Shown in pieces: positions 34,145-43,551 of a stretch of 64,000 nucleotides of DNA; within the stretch, counting starts at the first letter, position 1, and each line of letters begins with the position of its first letter. Below the pieces are notes generated by a model that did not search any database, was not told the origin of the DNA, and was given only the letters and a program-made list of their open reading frames with translations. Source of the stretch: Fibrivirga algicola (lineage in GTDB: Bacteria > Bacteroidota > Bacteroidia > Cytophagales > Spirosomataceae); assembly GCF_011742925.1 (NCBI RefSeq), contig NZ_WAEL01000003.1, forward strand, positions 434,001 through 498,000, in the 5' to 3' direction. The position numbers and the translations under genes are program-made.

Positions 34145-34531
34145 ATGACCTACCTGATAGACACGCACCCCTTATTGTGGTTACTGGATAACGACTCAGC
34201 AATTCCAGCGCCAACGTTGGCACGATTGAACGATCTGAATACCCAGTTGTTTGTTAGCATTGCTAACATCTGGAAAGTTTCTATCAAACGAAGTCTTGGT
34301 CAGTTAACCATCAACAGACTAACCCAGATTATCGTGGATGAACTAGCCTTATTGAGAATCGATGTCTCACCGATTCTCCCAAGTCACGCAAGCCAGGTTG
34401 AAGCGCTGTCTTTTCATCATAAAGACCCGTTCGACCGAATTATTATTACCCAAGCGTCAGTAGAAGGTTGTGTAATCGTTAGTGAAGACACCAACTTTCC
34501 CTTGTATACGGTTCCACTTTTATGGGATTGA
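34145..34531 (+). CDS. VapC-family PIN-domain toxin with altered active site
   Basis: The protein has 128 residues from the ATG at 34145 (MTYLIDTHPLLWLL). PIN-domain toxins cut tRNA or rRNA using four acidic residues. Here Asp6 (YLIDTH), Asp97 (DPFDR) and Asp115 (SEDTNF) are present, but the usual Glu in the WEI-type motif is Lys44 in NIWKVSIKRSLG (codon AAA instead of GAA). The toxin may thus be weak or inactive. A longer frame from 34118 overlaps the antitoxin and is rejected. The pair sits inside the NAD gene cluster, before nadB by 10 bases. Confidence 0.85.
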   Translation: MTYLIDTHPLLWLLDNDSAIPAPTLARLNDLNTQLFVSIANIWKVSIKRSLGQLTINRLTQIIVDELALLRIDVSPILPSHASQVEALSFHHKDPFDRIIITQASVEGCVIVSEDTNFPLYTVPLLWD

Positions 34532-34541
34532 CCCCTGCCCT

Positions 34542-36125
34542 ATGCCCCATCAATTCGACTACCTTATTATCGGCTCCGGCATTGCGGGGCTTAGCTACGC
34601 TACCAAACTCGCCCGTTATTATGACGAGCGAAAGCAGCCCATCCGCATCGGTGTGATCACGAAAGTGCAGGCCGACGAAACAAACACCAAATACGCCCAA
34701 GGTGGCATTGCCGGCGTGTGGTCGAAAGACGATACGTTTGAGAAGCACATCGAGGACACGATGGTGGCCGGCGACTTTCTGAGCGACCCGAAGATCGTGG
34801 AGATTGTGGTGCGCGAAGCCCCCGAACGCATTCAGGAACTGATCGACTACGGCACCCGCTTCGACAAGGAAGACGACGGTGACTATGACCTGGCCAAAGA
34901 AGGCGGTCACTCCGACTTCCGGATTCTGCACTTCAAAGACGTGACCGGCGCGGAGATCGAACGCGCTTTGCTCGACGCGGTGAAGCAGTACCCAAGCATC
35001 GAGATCTTCACGCACTACTTCGCCGTTGACCTCATCACCCGCCATCACCTCGGCGAGACCGTACACCGTTACGACAGCAACAACGAGTGTTTCGGCGCGT
35101 ATGTGCTCGACACCAATACCGGGCATGTCGATCGGTTTCTGGCGCGTACCACGATGGTGGCGACGGGGGGTATCGGACAGGTGTATGCCAACACGACCAA
35201 CCCGGTCATTGCCACCGGCGATGGCATTGCGATGACGTACCGGTCAAAGGGAATTTGCAAGGATATGGAGTTTATCCAGTTCCACCCCACGGCACTGTAT
35301 GAACCCGGCAAAAAACCCAACTTCCTGATTTCGGAGGCAGTGCGTGGTTTTGGTGGTATTCTGAAAAACGTAAAGGGCGAAACCTTTATGGAAAACTACG
35401 ATCCTCGCCTGTCGCTCGCGCCGCGCGATATTGTGGCCCGCGCTATTGACTCAGAAATGAAAAAATCCGGCTCACAGCACGTATACATCGACGTGACCCA
35501 CTGCGATTACGAGAAGTTTATCGAGCATTTCCCGAACATTACGGCCTACTGCAAAGACAAGCTCGGCATCGATATCCGGAAAGATTTTATCCCAGTAGTG
35601 CCTGCCCAGCATTACATGTGCGGAGGCGTGCGGGTCGACGAGTTCGGGCGCACCAACATTCATCACCTTTATGCCGTGGGCGAATGTGCCTGCACAGGGC
35701 TACACGGGGCCAACCGGCTGGCCTCTAACTCGCTGCTCGAAGCCATTGTGTTTGGCCACCGGGCATACCTGAAATCGATCGAGGAATTCGAAGAGACTGC
35801 CTTCCACGAGGCCATTCCGGCCTGGGACGATAGCGGCACCACACATCCGGAAGAGTTGGTACTGGTAACAGAAATCAAACGGGAGTTGGAAGCCATTATG
35901 TCGAACTACGTGGGCATTGTGCGCTCGAACCGTCGTCTGAAACGGGCGATGGATCGGCTGGAGCTGCTCTATATCGAACACGAAGAGTTGTACCGGCAGT
36001 CGAAAGTATCGGTGCCGATTACCGAACTTCGCAACATGATCGAGGTAGCCTACCTGGTTATTAAAGCCGCTATGGCTCGCCGCGACAACCGGGGGCTTCA
36101 TTACAACATTGACAATCTCAAGTAG
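34542..36125 (+). CDS. nadB: L-aspartate oxidase
   Basis: NadB oxidises L-aspartate to iminoaspartate, the first step of quinolinate synthesis, with FAD. From the ATG at 34542 (MPHQFDYLIIGSGIAGL) it has 527 residues, the normal length. Features are the FAD-binding IIGSGIAGLSYATKL, KYAQGGIAGVW, GGIGQVYANTTNPVIATGDGIAM, EFIQFHPTALYEPGK and AVGECACTGLHGANRLASNSLLEA. An upstream in-frame ATG at 34482 overlaps the toxin gene and is rejected. A perfect inverted repeat overlaps its stop codon. Confidence 0.96.
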   Translation: MPHQFDYLIIGSGIAGLSYATKLARYYDERKQPIRIGVITKVQADETNTKYAQGGIAGVWSKDDTFEKHIEDTMVAGDFLSDPKIVEIVVREAPERIQELIDYGTRFDKEDDGDYDLAKEGGHSDFRILHFKDVTGAEIERALLDAVKQYPSIEIFTHYFAVDLITRHHLGETVHRYDSNNECFGAYVLDTNTGHVDRFLARTTMVATGGIGQVYANTTNPVIATGDGIAMTYRSKGICKDMEFIQFHPTALYEPGKKPNFLISEAVRGFGGILKNVKGETFMENYDPRLSLAPRDIVARAIDSEMKKSGSQHVYIDVTHCDYEKFIEHFPNITAYCKDKLGIDIRKDFIPVVPAQHYMCGGVRVDEFGRTNIHHLYAVGECACTGLHGANRLASNSLLEAIVFGHRAYLKSIEEFEETAFHEAIPAWDDSGTTHPEELVLVTEIKRELEAIMSNYVGIVRSNRRLKRAMDRLELLYIEHEELYRQSKVSVPITELRNMIEVAYLVIKAAMARRDNRGLHYNIDNLK

Positions 36126-36177
36126 TGTCACATGTCAAGTTGCAGCGGCGGGCCGTCTGCAACTTGACATGTGACAC
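36125..36177. repeat. Perfect 20-bp inverted repeat between nadB and purK
   Basis: Arms 36125-36144 and 36158-36177 (GTGTCACATGTCAAGTTGCA and its complement) are exact, with a 13-base loop. The left arm overlaps the last base of the nadB stop, and the right arm ends 11 bases before the purK ATG. No T run follows, so a simple terminator role is not assured. Confidence 0.85.
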
Positions 36178-36188
36178 GCTCTTAATCT

Positions 36189-37325
36189 ATGACGAAAATT
36201 GGTATCCTTGGCGGGGGACAGCTGGGCCTGATGCTTATTCAGGCGGGCATTGACTGGAACCTCGTTATCCACTGTCTCGACCCTGACCCGCAGGCTTCCT
36301 GCAAAGACCTTTGTACCCAGTTTACCGTCGGCTCGCTCACGGATTACGACACCGTTTACCAGTTCGGTCAGGCGGTCGATGTGCTGACGATCGAGATCGA
36401 GAAAGTAAACGTGGAGGCACTGGAAGCACTGGAACGCGAAGGCAAGCGGGTATATCCGCAACCCTCCGTGATTCGGCAGATTCAGGACAAACGTACCCAG
36501 AAGCAGTTTTACCGCGACCACAACCTCCCCACCGCCGACTTCGTCCTGACCGAAAATCGCGACGATGTAGCCCGCCTTGTAGCCGAGCAACCCGATCTGC
36601 TTCCCGCATTCCATAAGCTGGGCCGTGATGGATATGACGGTCGTGGCGTGCAGCGCATTGCTACTGCCACCGATACCGACAAAGCCTTCGATGCGCCGGG
36701 TGTATTGGAAAAAGCCGTTGACTTCGAGAAAGAACTGGCCGTGATTGTGGCCCGCAACGCCAGCGGCGACGTACGTACCTTCCCAACGGTGGAGATGGCC
36801 TTTCACCCCGAACTGAACCTGGTTGAGTACCTGTTTGCCCCCGCCGCTATTTCGGCCGACATAGAAGAGCAGGCACAGGCTATTGCCCGTCGGGTAGCCG
36901 ATGCCTATGGTATTGTGGGCCTGTTGGCCGTTGAGCTATTTCTGGACAAGCAGGGCAACGTGCTGGTCAATGAAGTGGCCCCGCGTCCGCACAACAGCGG
37001 CCACCACACTATCCGGGCCAACCGCACGTCGCAGTTCGAGCAACATTGGCGGGCCATTTTAGACCTGCCCCTGGGTGACACTACGGCCCACGGCCCCGCC
37101 GCGATGGTGAACCTGCTGGGCGAACCCGGCCATACCGGCCCGGCACAGTACGAAGGGCTGGGTACGTTGCTGGCTATGCCCGGTGTTTCGCCGTTTTTCT
37201 ACGGAAAAGCACAGACCCGCCCCGGCCGCAAAATGGGCCACGTGACTGTGCTCGACTCATCGCTGGATGGATTGCGTGAAAAAGCGGAAACCGTGAAAGC
37301 CAGTATCCGGGTGATCTCAGCTTAG
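36189..37325 (+). CDS. purK: N5-carboxyaminoimidazole ribonucleotide synthase
   Basis: PurK uses ATP and bicarbonate to carboxylate AIR at N5 in purine synthesis. This 378-residue ATP-grasp enzyme has MTKIGILGGGQLGLML at the N-terminus, TIEIEKVNVEALEAL, YDGRGVQRI, EKELAVIVARN, LLAVELFLDKQGNVLVNEVA and PRPHNSGHHTI. Its partner purE is not in the window. It is separated from nadB by the 36125-36177 inverted repeat and followed by a clear terminator. Confidence 0.96.
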   Translation: MTKIGILGGGQLGLMLIQAGIDWNLVIHCLDPDPQASCKDLCTQFTVGSLTDYDTVYQFGQAVDVLTIEIEKVNVEALEALEREGKRVYPQPSVIRQIQDKRTQKQFYRDHNLPTADFVLTENRDDVARLVAEQPDLLPAFHKLGRDGYDGRGVQRIATATDTDKAFDAPGVLEKAVDFEKELAVIVARNASGDVRTFPTVEMAFHPELNLVEYLFAPAAISADIEEQAQAIARRVADAYGIVGLLAVELFLDKQGNVLVNEVAPRPHNSGHHTIRANRTSQFEQHWRAILDLPLGDTTAHGPAAMVNLLGEPGHTGPAQYEGLGTLLAMPGVSPFFYGKAQTRPGRKMGHVTVLDSSLDGLREKAETVKASIRVISA

Positions 37326-37339
37326 CTAGCCGGATACCC

Positions 37340-37387
37340 ACCACCCAATCTGGTTCAATACCTCTTCTGTCAGATTGGGTGGTTTTA
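37340..37387 (+). terminator. Intrinsic terminator of purK
   Basis: The perfect 13-bp stem ACCACCCAATCTG / CAGATTGGGTGGT (37340-37352 and 37371-37383) is followed by TTTTA, 15 bases after the purK stop. Confidence 0.8.
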
Positions 37388-37408
37388 ATGGCGTTGTAGG
37401 CAGGCTGC

Positions 37409-39391
37409 TCAGTTCCCAGCCGACGTGTTGAGCACATGATCGGTTGGTGTCATGCCGAAAAACTCCTTAAACGTCGTACTGAAATGAGACGCGCTCTCGT
37501 ACCCAACCAGATAGGCTGTTTCTGATACATTATGCCCCTGTTGCAACAACTCGCGACTCCGTTTCAGGCGGTAATGCCGAATCAGGTCTGACACGTTGAA
37601 GCCAGTCAATGATGTCAGTTTACGGTGTAGCGTACGGCGACTCATTCCAATAGCTTCGGCCAGTTCGCCAACCCGAAACTGACTATCGTCCAGATTCGCT
37701 TCCAGGTGGGTATAAAGGTTTTTGATAAATGCGTCGCTACTTGTTGCGCCCCCGATCGGTTCATCCGGGTGACTGAGTTGCGCATTGAAATGAGCCCGCA
37801 GAGCTTGCTGCCTTGCTACCAGGTTATGAATTCTAAGCCGCAGTTCATCAACCTGAAAGGGCTTGCCAATGTAATCATCGGCGCCATACGTAAGCCCCTC
37901 GATCAGGCTGGTGTGCGCTGTTTTAGCCGTCAATAATACAACCGCAATATGCTCGGTTGCCGGGTCGGTTTTTAGGCGCTGTGTTAGTTGATACCCATCC
38001 ATGCCAGGCATCATCACGTCAGAAATCACCAGGTCGGGCAGTTCGGCGAGGGCCCTCTCCCATCCTTCGATACCATCTGTCGCCGTCATTAGTCGGTAGG
38101 TGTCGGCCAGTTCACCCGCAATGAACGCGTTTAATTCAGCATTATCTTCCACTATCAGCACCAGCGGTTTATCAGGACTAGCACCTTCAGAATTCAATAC
38201 CTTGTCTCCTCGATTTACAGCCGCAACCGCTTGTAGGTTCTCCGTAAACGAGCGTGAAGGCCACTCGCTTACCTCCCCCCGGTCAACCCGAGGTAGTGGC
38301 AGATCGATCGTAAAAGTTGTTCCATCACCCAACGTGCTGCTTACGGAAACGCTACCACCCAGAAGCTCAGCCAGTTCTTTTACCAGCGCAAGACCTATTC
38401 CGGTGCCGGGATACGCGTGTTCGAATGGTAATCCGTTAGTGCTGGGATGATACACCTGATAAAATCGGTCAAAGATGTACGGTAGTTTTTCAGGCACGAT
38501 GCCAATGCCGGTGTCCGTTACGATCAGACTTAGTCCGGTCGTCGTTGCCGTTGCCCGAACCGTCACCTCACCCACCCGCGTGAATTTAAGCGCGTTGGAA
38601 AGCAGGTTATGAACAATCTGTTCCAGTTTATCTAGATCGAAGCTATAGAAATCGGTCAGTTCGTTTTCATAGCGAAGCATCAGGGCTTTTTCTCTGGCAG
38701 CCAGTTCGAATGCCTGAACAAGGTTGCCTACGAACGTACCCAGATCGCCAGCCTGCATCGAAAGAGGTAAGTTTCCTGATTCTAGTTTGGCAAGGTCGAG
38801 CAATTGGTTGATCAGGCGCAGTAGCTGGCGCGCATTCCGCTCTATCATGCCCAGGCTGTGCTGCAGTTCAGCCGAATCGTTGAATCGCTGCAACAATTGC
38901 TGAACGGGTGCCAGAATCAGCGTCAGTGGGGTACGAAACTCATGCGTGATGTTGTCAAAGAAGCGTGTTTTCAGCTCGTCGATCACTTTTAACTGCTGCG
39001 ATTCGCGTAACTGCCTCACATGGTGCGCCGTTTTTTCGATGGTCAGTTCGAGATCGGCAAAGGAGATGGGTTTGCAGACGAAGTCGAATGCGCCCCGGTT
39101 CATGGCGGTACGGATGTTAGCCATGTCGCTATAAGCCGATACCATCACCGCTCTGAGCAGCGGGTTCACAACAGGAAGTTTTTCCAGTAGCGTCAGCCCG
39201 TCCATGCCGGGCATATTGATGTCCAGCAGTAACAGGTCAATTGCCGGCTCACTGTTCAGAATAGCCAGCGCCTCTTCGCCGCCAGACGCGAAGTGAAACG
39301 CATATTCATTCTGTCTGATCTGTCGCCGAAACCAGTTTACTAACAACGGTTCCAGGTCGGTTTCATCATCAACAACCAAAATTGTTGTCAT
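37409..39391 (-). CDS. Cytosolic hybrid two-component protein: REC-HisKA-HATPase-REC-AraC
   Basis: The protein has 660 residues. Domain order: receiver (1-120, phospho-Asp57 in LLLLDINMPGMDG), dimerisation helix with His150 in NITHEFRTPL, ATPase (about 255-368, with TDTGIGIVPEKL and PGTGIGLALV), second receiver (about 408-525, Asp458 in VISDVMMPGMDG) and a C-terminal AraC-type DNA-binding domain (about 560-655). There is no membrane or periplasmic sensor, unlike the large sugar-sensing hybrids of Bacteroidota; signal input probably reaches REC1 from another kinase. It is alone on its strand, and its targets are unknown. Confidence 0.93.
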   Translation of the reverse strand: MTTILVVDDETDLEPLLVNWFRRQIRQNEYAFHFASGGEEALAILNSEPAIDLLLLDINMPGMDGLTLLEKLPVVNPLLRAVMVSAYSDMANIRTAMNRGAFDFVCKPISFADLELTIEKTAHHVRQLRESQQLKVIDELKTRFFDNITHEFRTPLTLILAPVQQLLQRFNDSAELQHSLGMIERNARQLLRLINQLLDLAKLESGNLPLSMQAGDLGTFVGNLVQAFELAAREKALMLRYENELTDFYSFDLDKLEQIVHNLLSNALKFTRVGEVTVRATATTTGLSLIVTDTGIGIVPEKLPYIFDRFYQVYHPSTNGLPFEHAYPGTGIGLALVKELAELLGGSVSVSSTLGDGTTFTIDLPLPRVDRGEVSEWPSRSFTENLQAVAAVNRGDKVLNSEGASPDKPLVLIVEDNAELNAFIAGELADTYRLMTATDGIEGWERALAELPDLVISDVMMPGMDGYQLTQRLKTDPATEHIAVVLLTAKTAHTSLIEGLTYGADDYIGKPFQVDELRLRIHNLVARQQALRAHFNAQLSHPDEPIGGATSSDAFIKNLYTHLEANLDDSQFRVGELAEAIGMSRRTLHRKLTSLTGFNVSDLIRHYRLKRSRELLQQGHNVSETAYLVGYESASHFSTTFKEFFGMTPTDHVLNTSAGN

Positions 39392-39815
39392 AGCAGCGGC
39401 TTATAAGTATCTGAAAGTTACTTATAAAACCGCTTACTCGCCAATTAATGCGCAAACAGATAGGTACGTATCTTTTGCAGCTTAACTTTCCGTCTGCTAC
39501 CCGCAACTGATCAAGACCGGTAGTTGTGGATAACAGACGGGAACAATAAAGGGCTGAAATGGCCTATTGAAGGGGTGTGGATGTAGGCGGAAAAGGCTGC
39601 TTTTACCTGCGTTACAAACATCCTATCCGGACGGCGGACATCCATTCGTTTTTAGGTCAATCTTCTTCGGAGATCGGCCACTTAAAGAAACCATAGTATC
39701 CACCCGTCCTTTTCCGAAGCCCAAGTCCCTAAAAAGTCAGCGCCATGGTTACCACAGGAGTTCAAACTCGCTAGGGTAGCCATGGCGCTGACCGTACTGG
39801 TTTAGCAACCTTGCG
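39392..39815. other. 424-base intergenic region with hairpin at 39736-39792
   Basis: I see no gene. The left 330 bases are upstream of the hybrid kinase gene and hold no clear match to the -33/-7 consensus. The right part contains the hairpin listed separately. Confidence 0.5.
39736..39792 (-). terminator. Terminator of the phosphatidylserine decarboxylase gene
   Basis: Arms 39736-39753 and 39775-39792 (GTCAGCGCCATGG...) pair at 17 of 18 positions; read on the minus strand the stem is followed by TTTTT. It lies 24 bases past the stop at 39816. Confidence 0.8.
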
Positions 39816-40478
39816 TTACTTCAATTCGGCCACAACGGTTACGCCGCCTTTTGTCTTCTGGCCCATCGTCACGTTGATTTTAGCATCCAGTGGCAGGTAC
39901 AGATCCACCCGTGATCCAAATTTAATGAAGCCCATTTCTTCAGTCTGCTTCACCGTATCGCCTTCGTTCACGTACCAGATGATACGCCGGGCCAGGGCAC
40001 CGGCAATCTGACGCATCAGCACTTCGATACCGTTCTCCTGCTTAATCACCACCGTCGTCCGCTCATTGTCAGTACTCGACTTGGGGTGCCAGGCCACAAG
40101 GTACTTACCCGGATAATACCGAAAGTAACTAACAATACCAGACAGTGGATTGCGGTTAACATGCACGTTCAGGGGTGACATGAAGATGGATACCTGCCGA
40201 CGCTTGTCTTTGAAATATTCAGTCTCTTCGGTTTCTTCGATGACTACCACGGTCCCGTCGGCGGGGGCAATCACCAGCTTTTCGTCCAGCGTATGCGCCC
40301 GTTTAGGAATGCGAAAAAATTGCACGATCAGCACAAAGATCACCAGGCTTACGAGGCCCAGCAACCACATGGCCGTGGTATTTTCGCGGAATAAAAAGTA
40401 GTAGGCAGACAGGTTTAGGCCCAGCAATACCAGCGCTGTGGTCAGCATAATGGTCGTGCCTTCGCGGTGAAGTCGCAT
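39816..40478 (-). CDS. psd: Phosphatidylserine decarboxylase, short (pyruvoyl) form
   Basis: The enzyme makes phosphatidylethanolamine in the inner membrane. From the ATG at 40478 (MRLHREGTTIML) it has 220 residues, the length of the short Psd form. Two membrane helices lie at about 8-25 and 30-50. The enzyme part has FFRIPKR, IAPADGTVVVIEE, FMSPLNVHVNRNPLSG and the self-cleavage site FGSRVDLYLP, where the Ser becomes the pyruvoyl group. A longer frame from 40532 adds residues upstream of the natural start. Terminator downstream. Confidence 0.93.
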   Translation of the reverse strand: MRLHREGTTIMLTTALVLLGLNLSAYYFLFRENTTAMWLLGLVSLVIFVLIVQFFRIPKRAHTLDEKLVIAPADGTVVVIEETEETEYFKDKRRQVSIFMSPLNVHVNRNPLSGIVSYFRYYPGKYLVAWHPKSSTDNERTTVVIKQENGIEVLMRQIAGALARRIIWYVNEGDTVKQTEEMGFIKFGSRVDLYLPLDAKINVTMGQKTKGGVTVVAELK

Positions 40479-40630
40479 AGTCAGTTTGTTAAAAGGAAAA
40501 GGCAAAACTACAGTTGAATACATAATGAACAATTCGCAGGCGCGAGTTGCTTACCGAATCCGTATCATTCGATCAAAAATTCGGGATTTGTTCCCCCATC
40601 TTTGCACACAAAAATCAGTACTACTGCTCT

Positions 40631-41023
40631 ATGGCCTCTATCTTCTCACGTATTGTTGCCGGCGAAATTCCCGCCCATAAAATTGCCGAAACAGATCAGT
40701 TTCTGGCTTTTCTCGACGTTATGCCTACTACAATGGGCCACACCCTGGTGATTCCCAAGCAGGAAGTAGACTATATTTTCAACCTCGATGATGAGTTATA
40801 CGCGGGTTTGATGGCCTTCGCCAAAAAAATTGCCCCGGCCATCCAGAAAGCGGTTCCCTGCAAGCGAATCGGCGTGGCGGTGATCGGTCTGGAAGTTCCC
40901 CACGCCCACGTGCACCTGATTCCGATGAACTCGCTGGCCGATATGAATTTCAATCATAAGATCAAACCAAGCCAGGAAGAACTCGCCGAAACCGCCGCCA
41001 ACATCCGCAGCTTTCTGGCGTAA
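40631..41023 (+). CDS. HIT-family nucleotide hydrolase/transferase
   Basis: The protein has 130 residues from the ATG at 40631 (MASIFSRIVAGEIPAHK). The HIT motif is HAHVHLIPM; the adjacent segments VDYIFNLDDELYAGLMAFAKKIAPAI and IGVAVIGLEVPHAHVH are typical of the Hint/HinT branch, which hydrolyses purine nucleoside phosphoramidates. An in-frame ATG at 40547 gives an unconserved leader and is rejected. ATCTTTG at 40598-40604 upstream resembles a -7 box. Confidence 0.93.
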   Translation: MASIFSRIVAGEIPAHKIAETDQFLAFLDVMPTTMGHTLVIPKQEVDYIFNLDDELYAGLMAFAKKIAPAIQKAVPCKRIGVAVIGLEVPHAHVHLIPMNSLADMNFNHKIKPSQEELAETAANIRSFLA

Positions 41024-41044
41024 TCACGTTATCCTTGTTCACCA

Positions 41045-41920
41045 ATGCGTATCGATCAGTTCGACGGGTTATATGGCGAAAGTGATACCCGCCCCCATGG
41101 TGACTATCTGTTCTCGGAACTGCTCGAGACCCGTAGCCACCTGTTCGACTGGGTCATTCAGCCACATACGCATGCCCGCCTGTTTCAGCTTTTCTTTATT
41201 GAAACAGGCGGCGTTGAGTTTTCGGAAGCTACGCAGAAACGGCAACTTACCGGCCCGGTCGCGTTGCTTATACCGCCCGCAGCCTTACACGGGTTTGTGT
41301 ACACGCCCGGTACCAAAGGCCGTATTCTGACCCTCGCTGACTCGCTGGTTGCTCAACTCTTTCCGCAGACCTCAGCGCTTACACCCATGCTCGGATCTGT
41401 GCAGTGCATTCAGGCTTTCGGTGAGTTATACCCGGCACCGGCAGTAGCGCAGTTAATGACGCAGATCGACGATGAACTGTTTGGCGACCAGCCCGAAAAG
41501 CAAACCATGCTGCACTTGACTTTGCAACAGTTGTTTATTGTCCTGTACCGGCTCTGGCAACAGAACCAGACGCCAGCAACGGGGAGCAACAGCCTCAGCG
41601 TTCATTATTTCCGACAATTTCAACAGCGGGTACGTCAAGTAGGCACCCAGCACAGCATTGCCCAACTGGCCGACGATCTGGCCATTACACCGGTTCATTT
41701 GAATCGTATTTGCCGGGCTATAGCGGGTAAATCGGCCAGTCAGCTGGTGCAGGAGCACATACTTAACGAAGCCCGTAAATACCTGACCTACACGAGTTAT
41801 TCGGTCTCCGAGATCGCCTATCTGCTGCATTTCGAGTACCCGACTTATTTTGCCCGGTTCTTCAAAAAGCACATGGGCCTATCGCCCACTGAGTTTCGCG
41901 AGCAGCAAGCCAGCGGGTAA
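41045..41920 (+). CDS. AraC-family transcriptional regulator with cupin sensor
   Basis: The protein has 291 residues. The N-terminal half is a cupin-like sensor (QPHTHARLFQLFFIETGG near 40-57 and a GPVALLIPPAALHGFVYTPG strand), and the C-terminal 100 residues form the double HTH with AQLADDLAITPVHLNRICRA and SVSEIAYLLHFEYPTYFARF and the closing MGLSPTEFRE. This order suits PobR-type regulators of aromatic catabolism, but the ligand and targets are unknown. It starts 21 bases after the HIT gene and may share its transcript. Confidence 0.9.
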   Translation: MRIDQFDGLYGESDTRPHGDYLFSELLETRSHLFDWVIQPHTHARLFQLFFIETGGVEFSEATQKRQLTGPVALLIPPAALHGFVYTPGTKGRILTLADSLVAQLFPQTSALTPMLGSVQCIQAFGELYPAPAVAQLMTQIDDELFGDQPEKQTMLHLTLQQLFIVLYRLWQQNQTPATGSNSLSVHYFRQFQQRVRQVGTQHSIAQLADDLAITPVHLNRICRAIAGKSASQLVQEHILNEARKYLTYTSYSVSEIAYLLHFEYPTYFARFFKKHMGLSPTEFREQQASG

Positions 41921-41950
41921 CGTACCCGGCCTAGTGAGTGGCGTCTATAG

Positions 41951-41989
41951 ACAAAAAAATCATCAGCCATCTTACCAGACAGCTGATGA
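41951..41989 (-). terminator. Intrinsic terminator of the DUF3500 gene
   Basis: The stem TCATCAGC / GCTGATGA (41960-41967 and 41982-41989) is followed, on the minus strand, by seven T. Confidence 0.7.
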
Positions 41990-42023
41990 AAACACTACTG
42001 CGTTAAGCGCATAACGGACTGGA

Positions 42024-43424
42024 TTAGTTACCGCCGTAGTCACCGGTACGGTCGCGCCATACCGAGTGTGGGTGCGGTGCGCTGCGAATGACGATCCCGC
42101 CCTGCATCGAATATTCAATCCAGACGCTGGGACCATCAATACGGACATAATCATTCTGCTGCGAGCCCGTCAGCGAGCCCGAGTAAGCAATGTAGGTATT
42201 GTCTAATTCGGCGGTGTATTTAGCCAGTACGATCGCGGCAGTTTCGGTATCCAGATCGTTGACATATAGCTTTATGGCGTTCAGCACGAGGGCTTTCTTA
42301 GCGGCCGTAAGGTCACCCACTTTCAGGCCCTGCCGGGTAGTGGGGAACTGCCCGTCGGCACCGGGGCCAAGTAAAATATCGGTGAACGTGGAGGTGAGTT
42401 TGGCCGTGGTTTGTTCAGCTGTGCTCAGGCCAGCCAGCATGTCGGCAAACGCCTGCCGTTCCTGCTCTACAGGTTGGTAGGTGCGGTTGTTTGCCGTTAC
42501 CGCTGCCATAGGTTCAACGGCTCGGAATGAAGGCGTCACACCCGTTACTTTACCACCGTTGTAGGTGTTGGCAAACGTGTAATGATGTCCACCGTACTGC
42601 AACTCCCATAAACCGGTAGTGCTGGGCGTACCCAGAAAGGCCATGTAAAAGTTGGCGGTGCCGTAGCTGCTACCGCCTCCATTGGCGGCCAGGTAATCGT
42701 CGGCTACCAGATTGCCTTCCATTTCGTCGTAGCCCTCATTGGTAACACCTTGTGCCAGCACGGCCGCCAGTAGCGCTTTAGCCGCCGCCAGTTGTGTGGC
42801 TGTCAGCGCCCCGAAGTTGATACCCACCCGCTTGGCCTGATACAACGCCTGTGGCAAATTTGACCAGCGAACGGCATTGGCTTTGGTATATGTAAGTTGC
42901 AGGGTTGCCAGTTGTGTCGCCGCCAGGGTCGCTTTGAACGCCTCGGCCAGACAGACCACCTGCGCCAGACCCGATACCGATGCGCAATTGGTAGTGACGG
43001 TTGTACCGGAACCAGCCGCGCTTACGGTTAGGGCAAGGTTACAACTCTGCCCCCCTAAACTGATGGCAAACGTAGCCGTACCAGCCCCCGAAGGTGTTCC
43101 GCTGATGGCATAGGTCAGTGCACCAGACCCGCTGGCCAACGTACCTGCCTGGAGGGTCGCGTTTAGCCCCGTTACCCCCGTAGAAGCAATGGCACTACCA
43201 GCCGAATAGGCACCGCCGTTCCCCCCGGTATAAGGTACAGAGGCGGTTCCGGTGTAAGCCGTACCCCCTACGGCCGTTGTCGGCAAGGTGGCCGATCCAC
43301 AGTTCAGGGCGGTAATGGTTGCCGAAGAAGGCGATACGGTAGACGTGTCTGTTTTACAGGCAATGCTAGCCAGAACAATGACAGACAGAACAATAACGTT
43401 AGAAATAACTGAGTAAGGACGCAT
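42024..43424 (-). CDS. DUF3500 lipoprotein
   Basis: From the ATG at 43424 (MRPYSVISNVIVLSVIVL) the protein has 466 residues, with a lipobox at LASIAC. Residues about 40-150 are low-complexity, rich in Gly, Thr, Ala and Ser, with GG-GGAYS-like motifs and immunoglobulin-like strands. The rest matches DUF3500: NEGYDEMEGNLVADDYL, GSSYGTANFYMAFLGTPSTTGLWELQYGGHHY and SFRAVEPM. DUF3500 proteins are secreted and have no settled function. A longer frame from 43454 is not needed. Confidence 0.88.
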   Translation of the reverse strand: MRPYSVISNVIVLSVIVLASIACKTDTSTVSPSSATITALNCGSATLPTTAVGGTAYTGTASVPYTGGNGGAYSAGSAIASTGVTGLNATLQAGTLASGSGALTYAISGTPSGAGTATFAISLGGQSCNLALTVSAAGSGTTVTTNCASVSGLAQVVCLAEAFKATLAATQLATLQLTYTKANAVRWSNLPQALYQAKRVGINFGALTATQLAAAKALLAAVLAQGVTNEGYDEMEGNLVADDYLAANGGGSSYGTANFYMAFLGTPSTTGLWELQYGGHHYTFANTYNGGKVTGVTPSFRAVEPMAAVTANNRTYQPVEQERQAFADMLAGLSTAEQTTAKLTSTFTDILLGPGADGQFPTTRQGLKVGDLTAAKKALVLNAIKLYVNDLDTETAAIVLAKYTAELDNTYIAYSGSLTGSQQNDYVRIDGPSVWIEYSMQGGIVIRSAPHPHSVWRDRTGDYGGN

Positions 43425-43551
43425 GTAAAACAGGATCGTGATTCTATATACCAATACGAGCCACCAGGTAGCCTTGTTGCTGCCTGTTCAGTCACAAACC
43501 AAACACAGGCGTATACTTTTGCAACGTCTTTCTGAACGGGAGGCCAACGAG

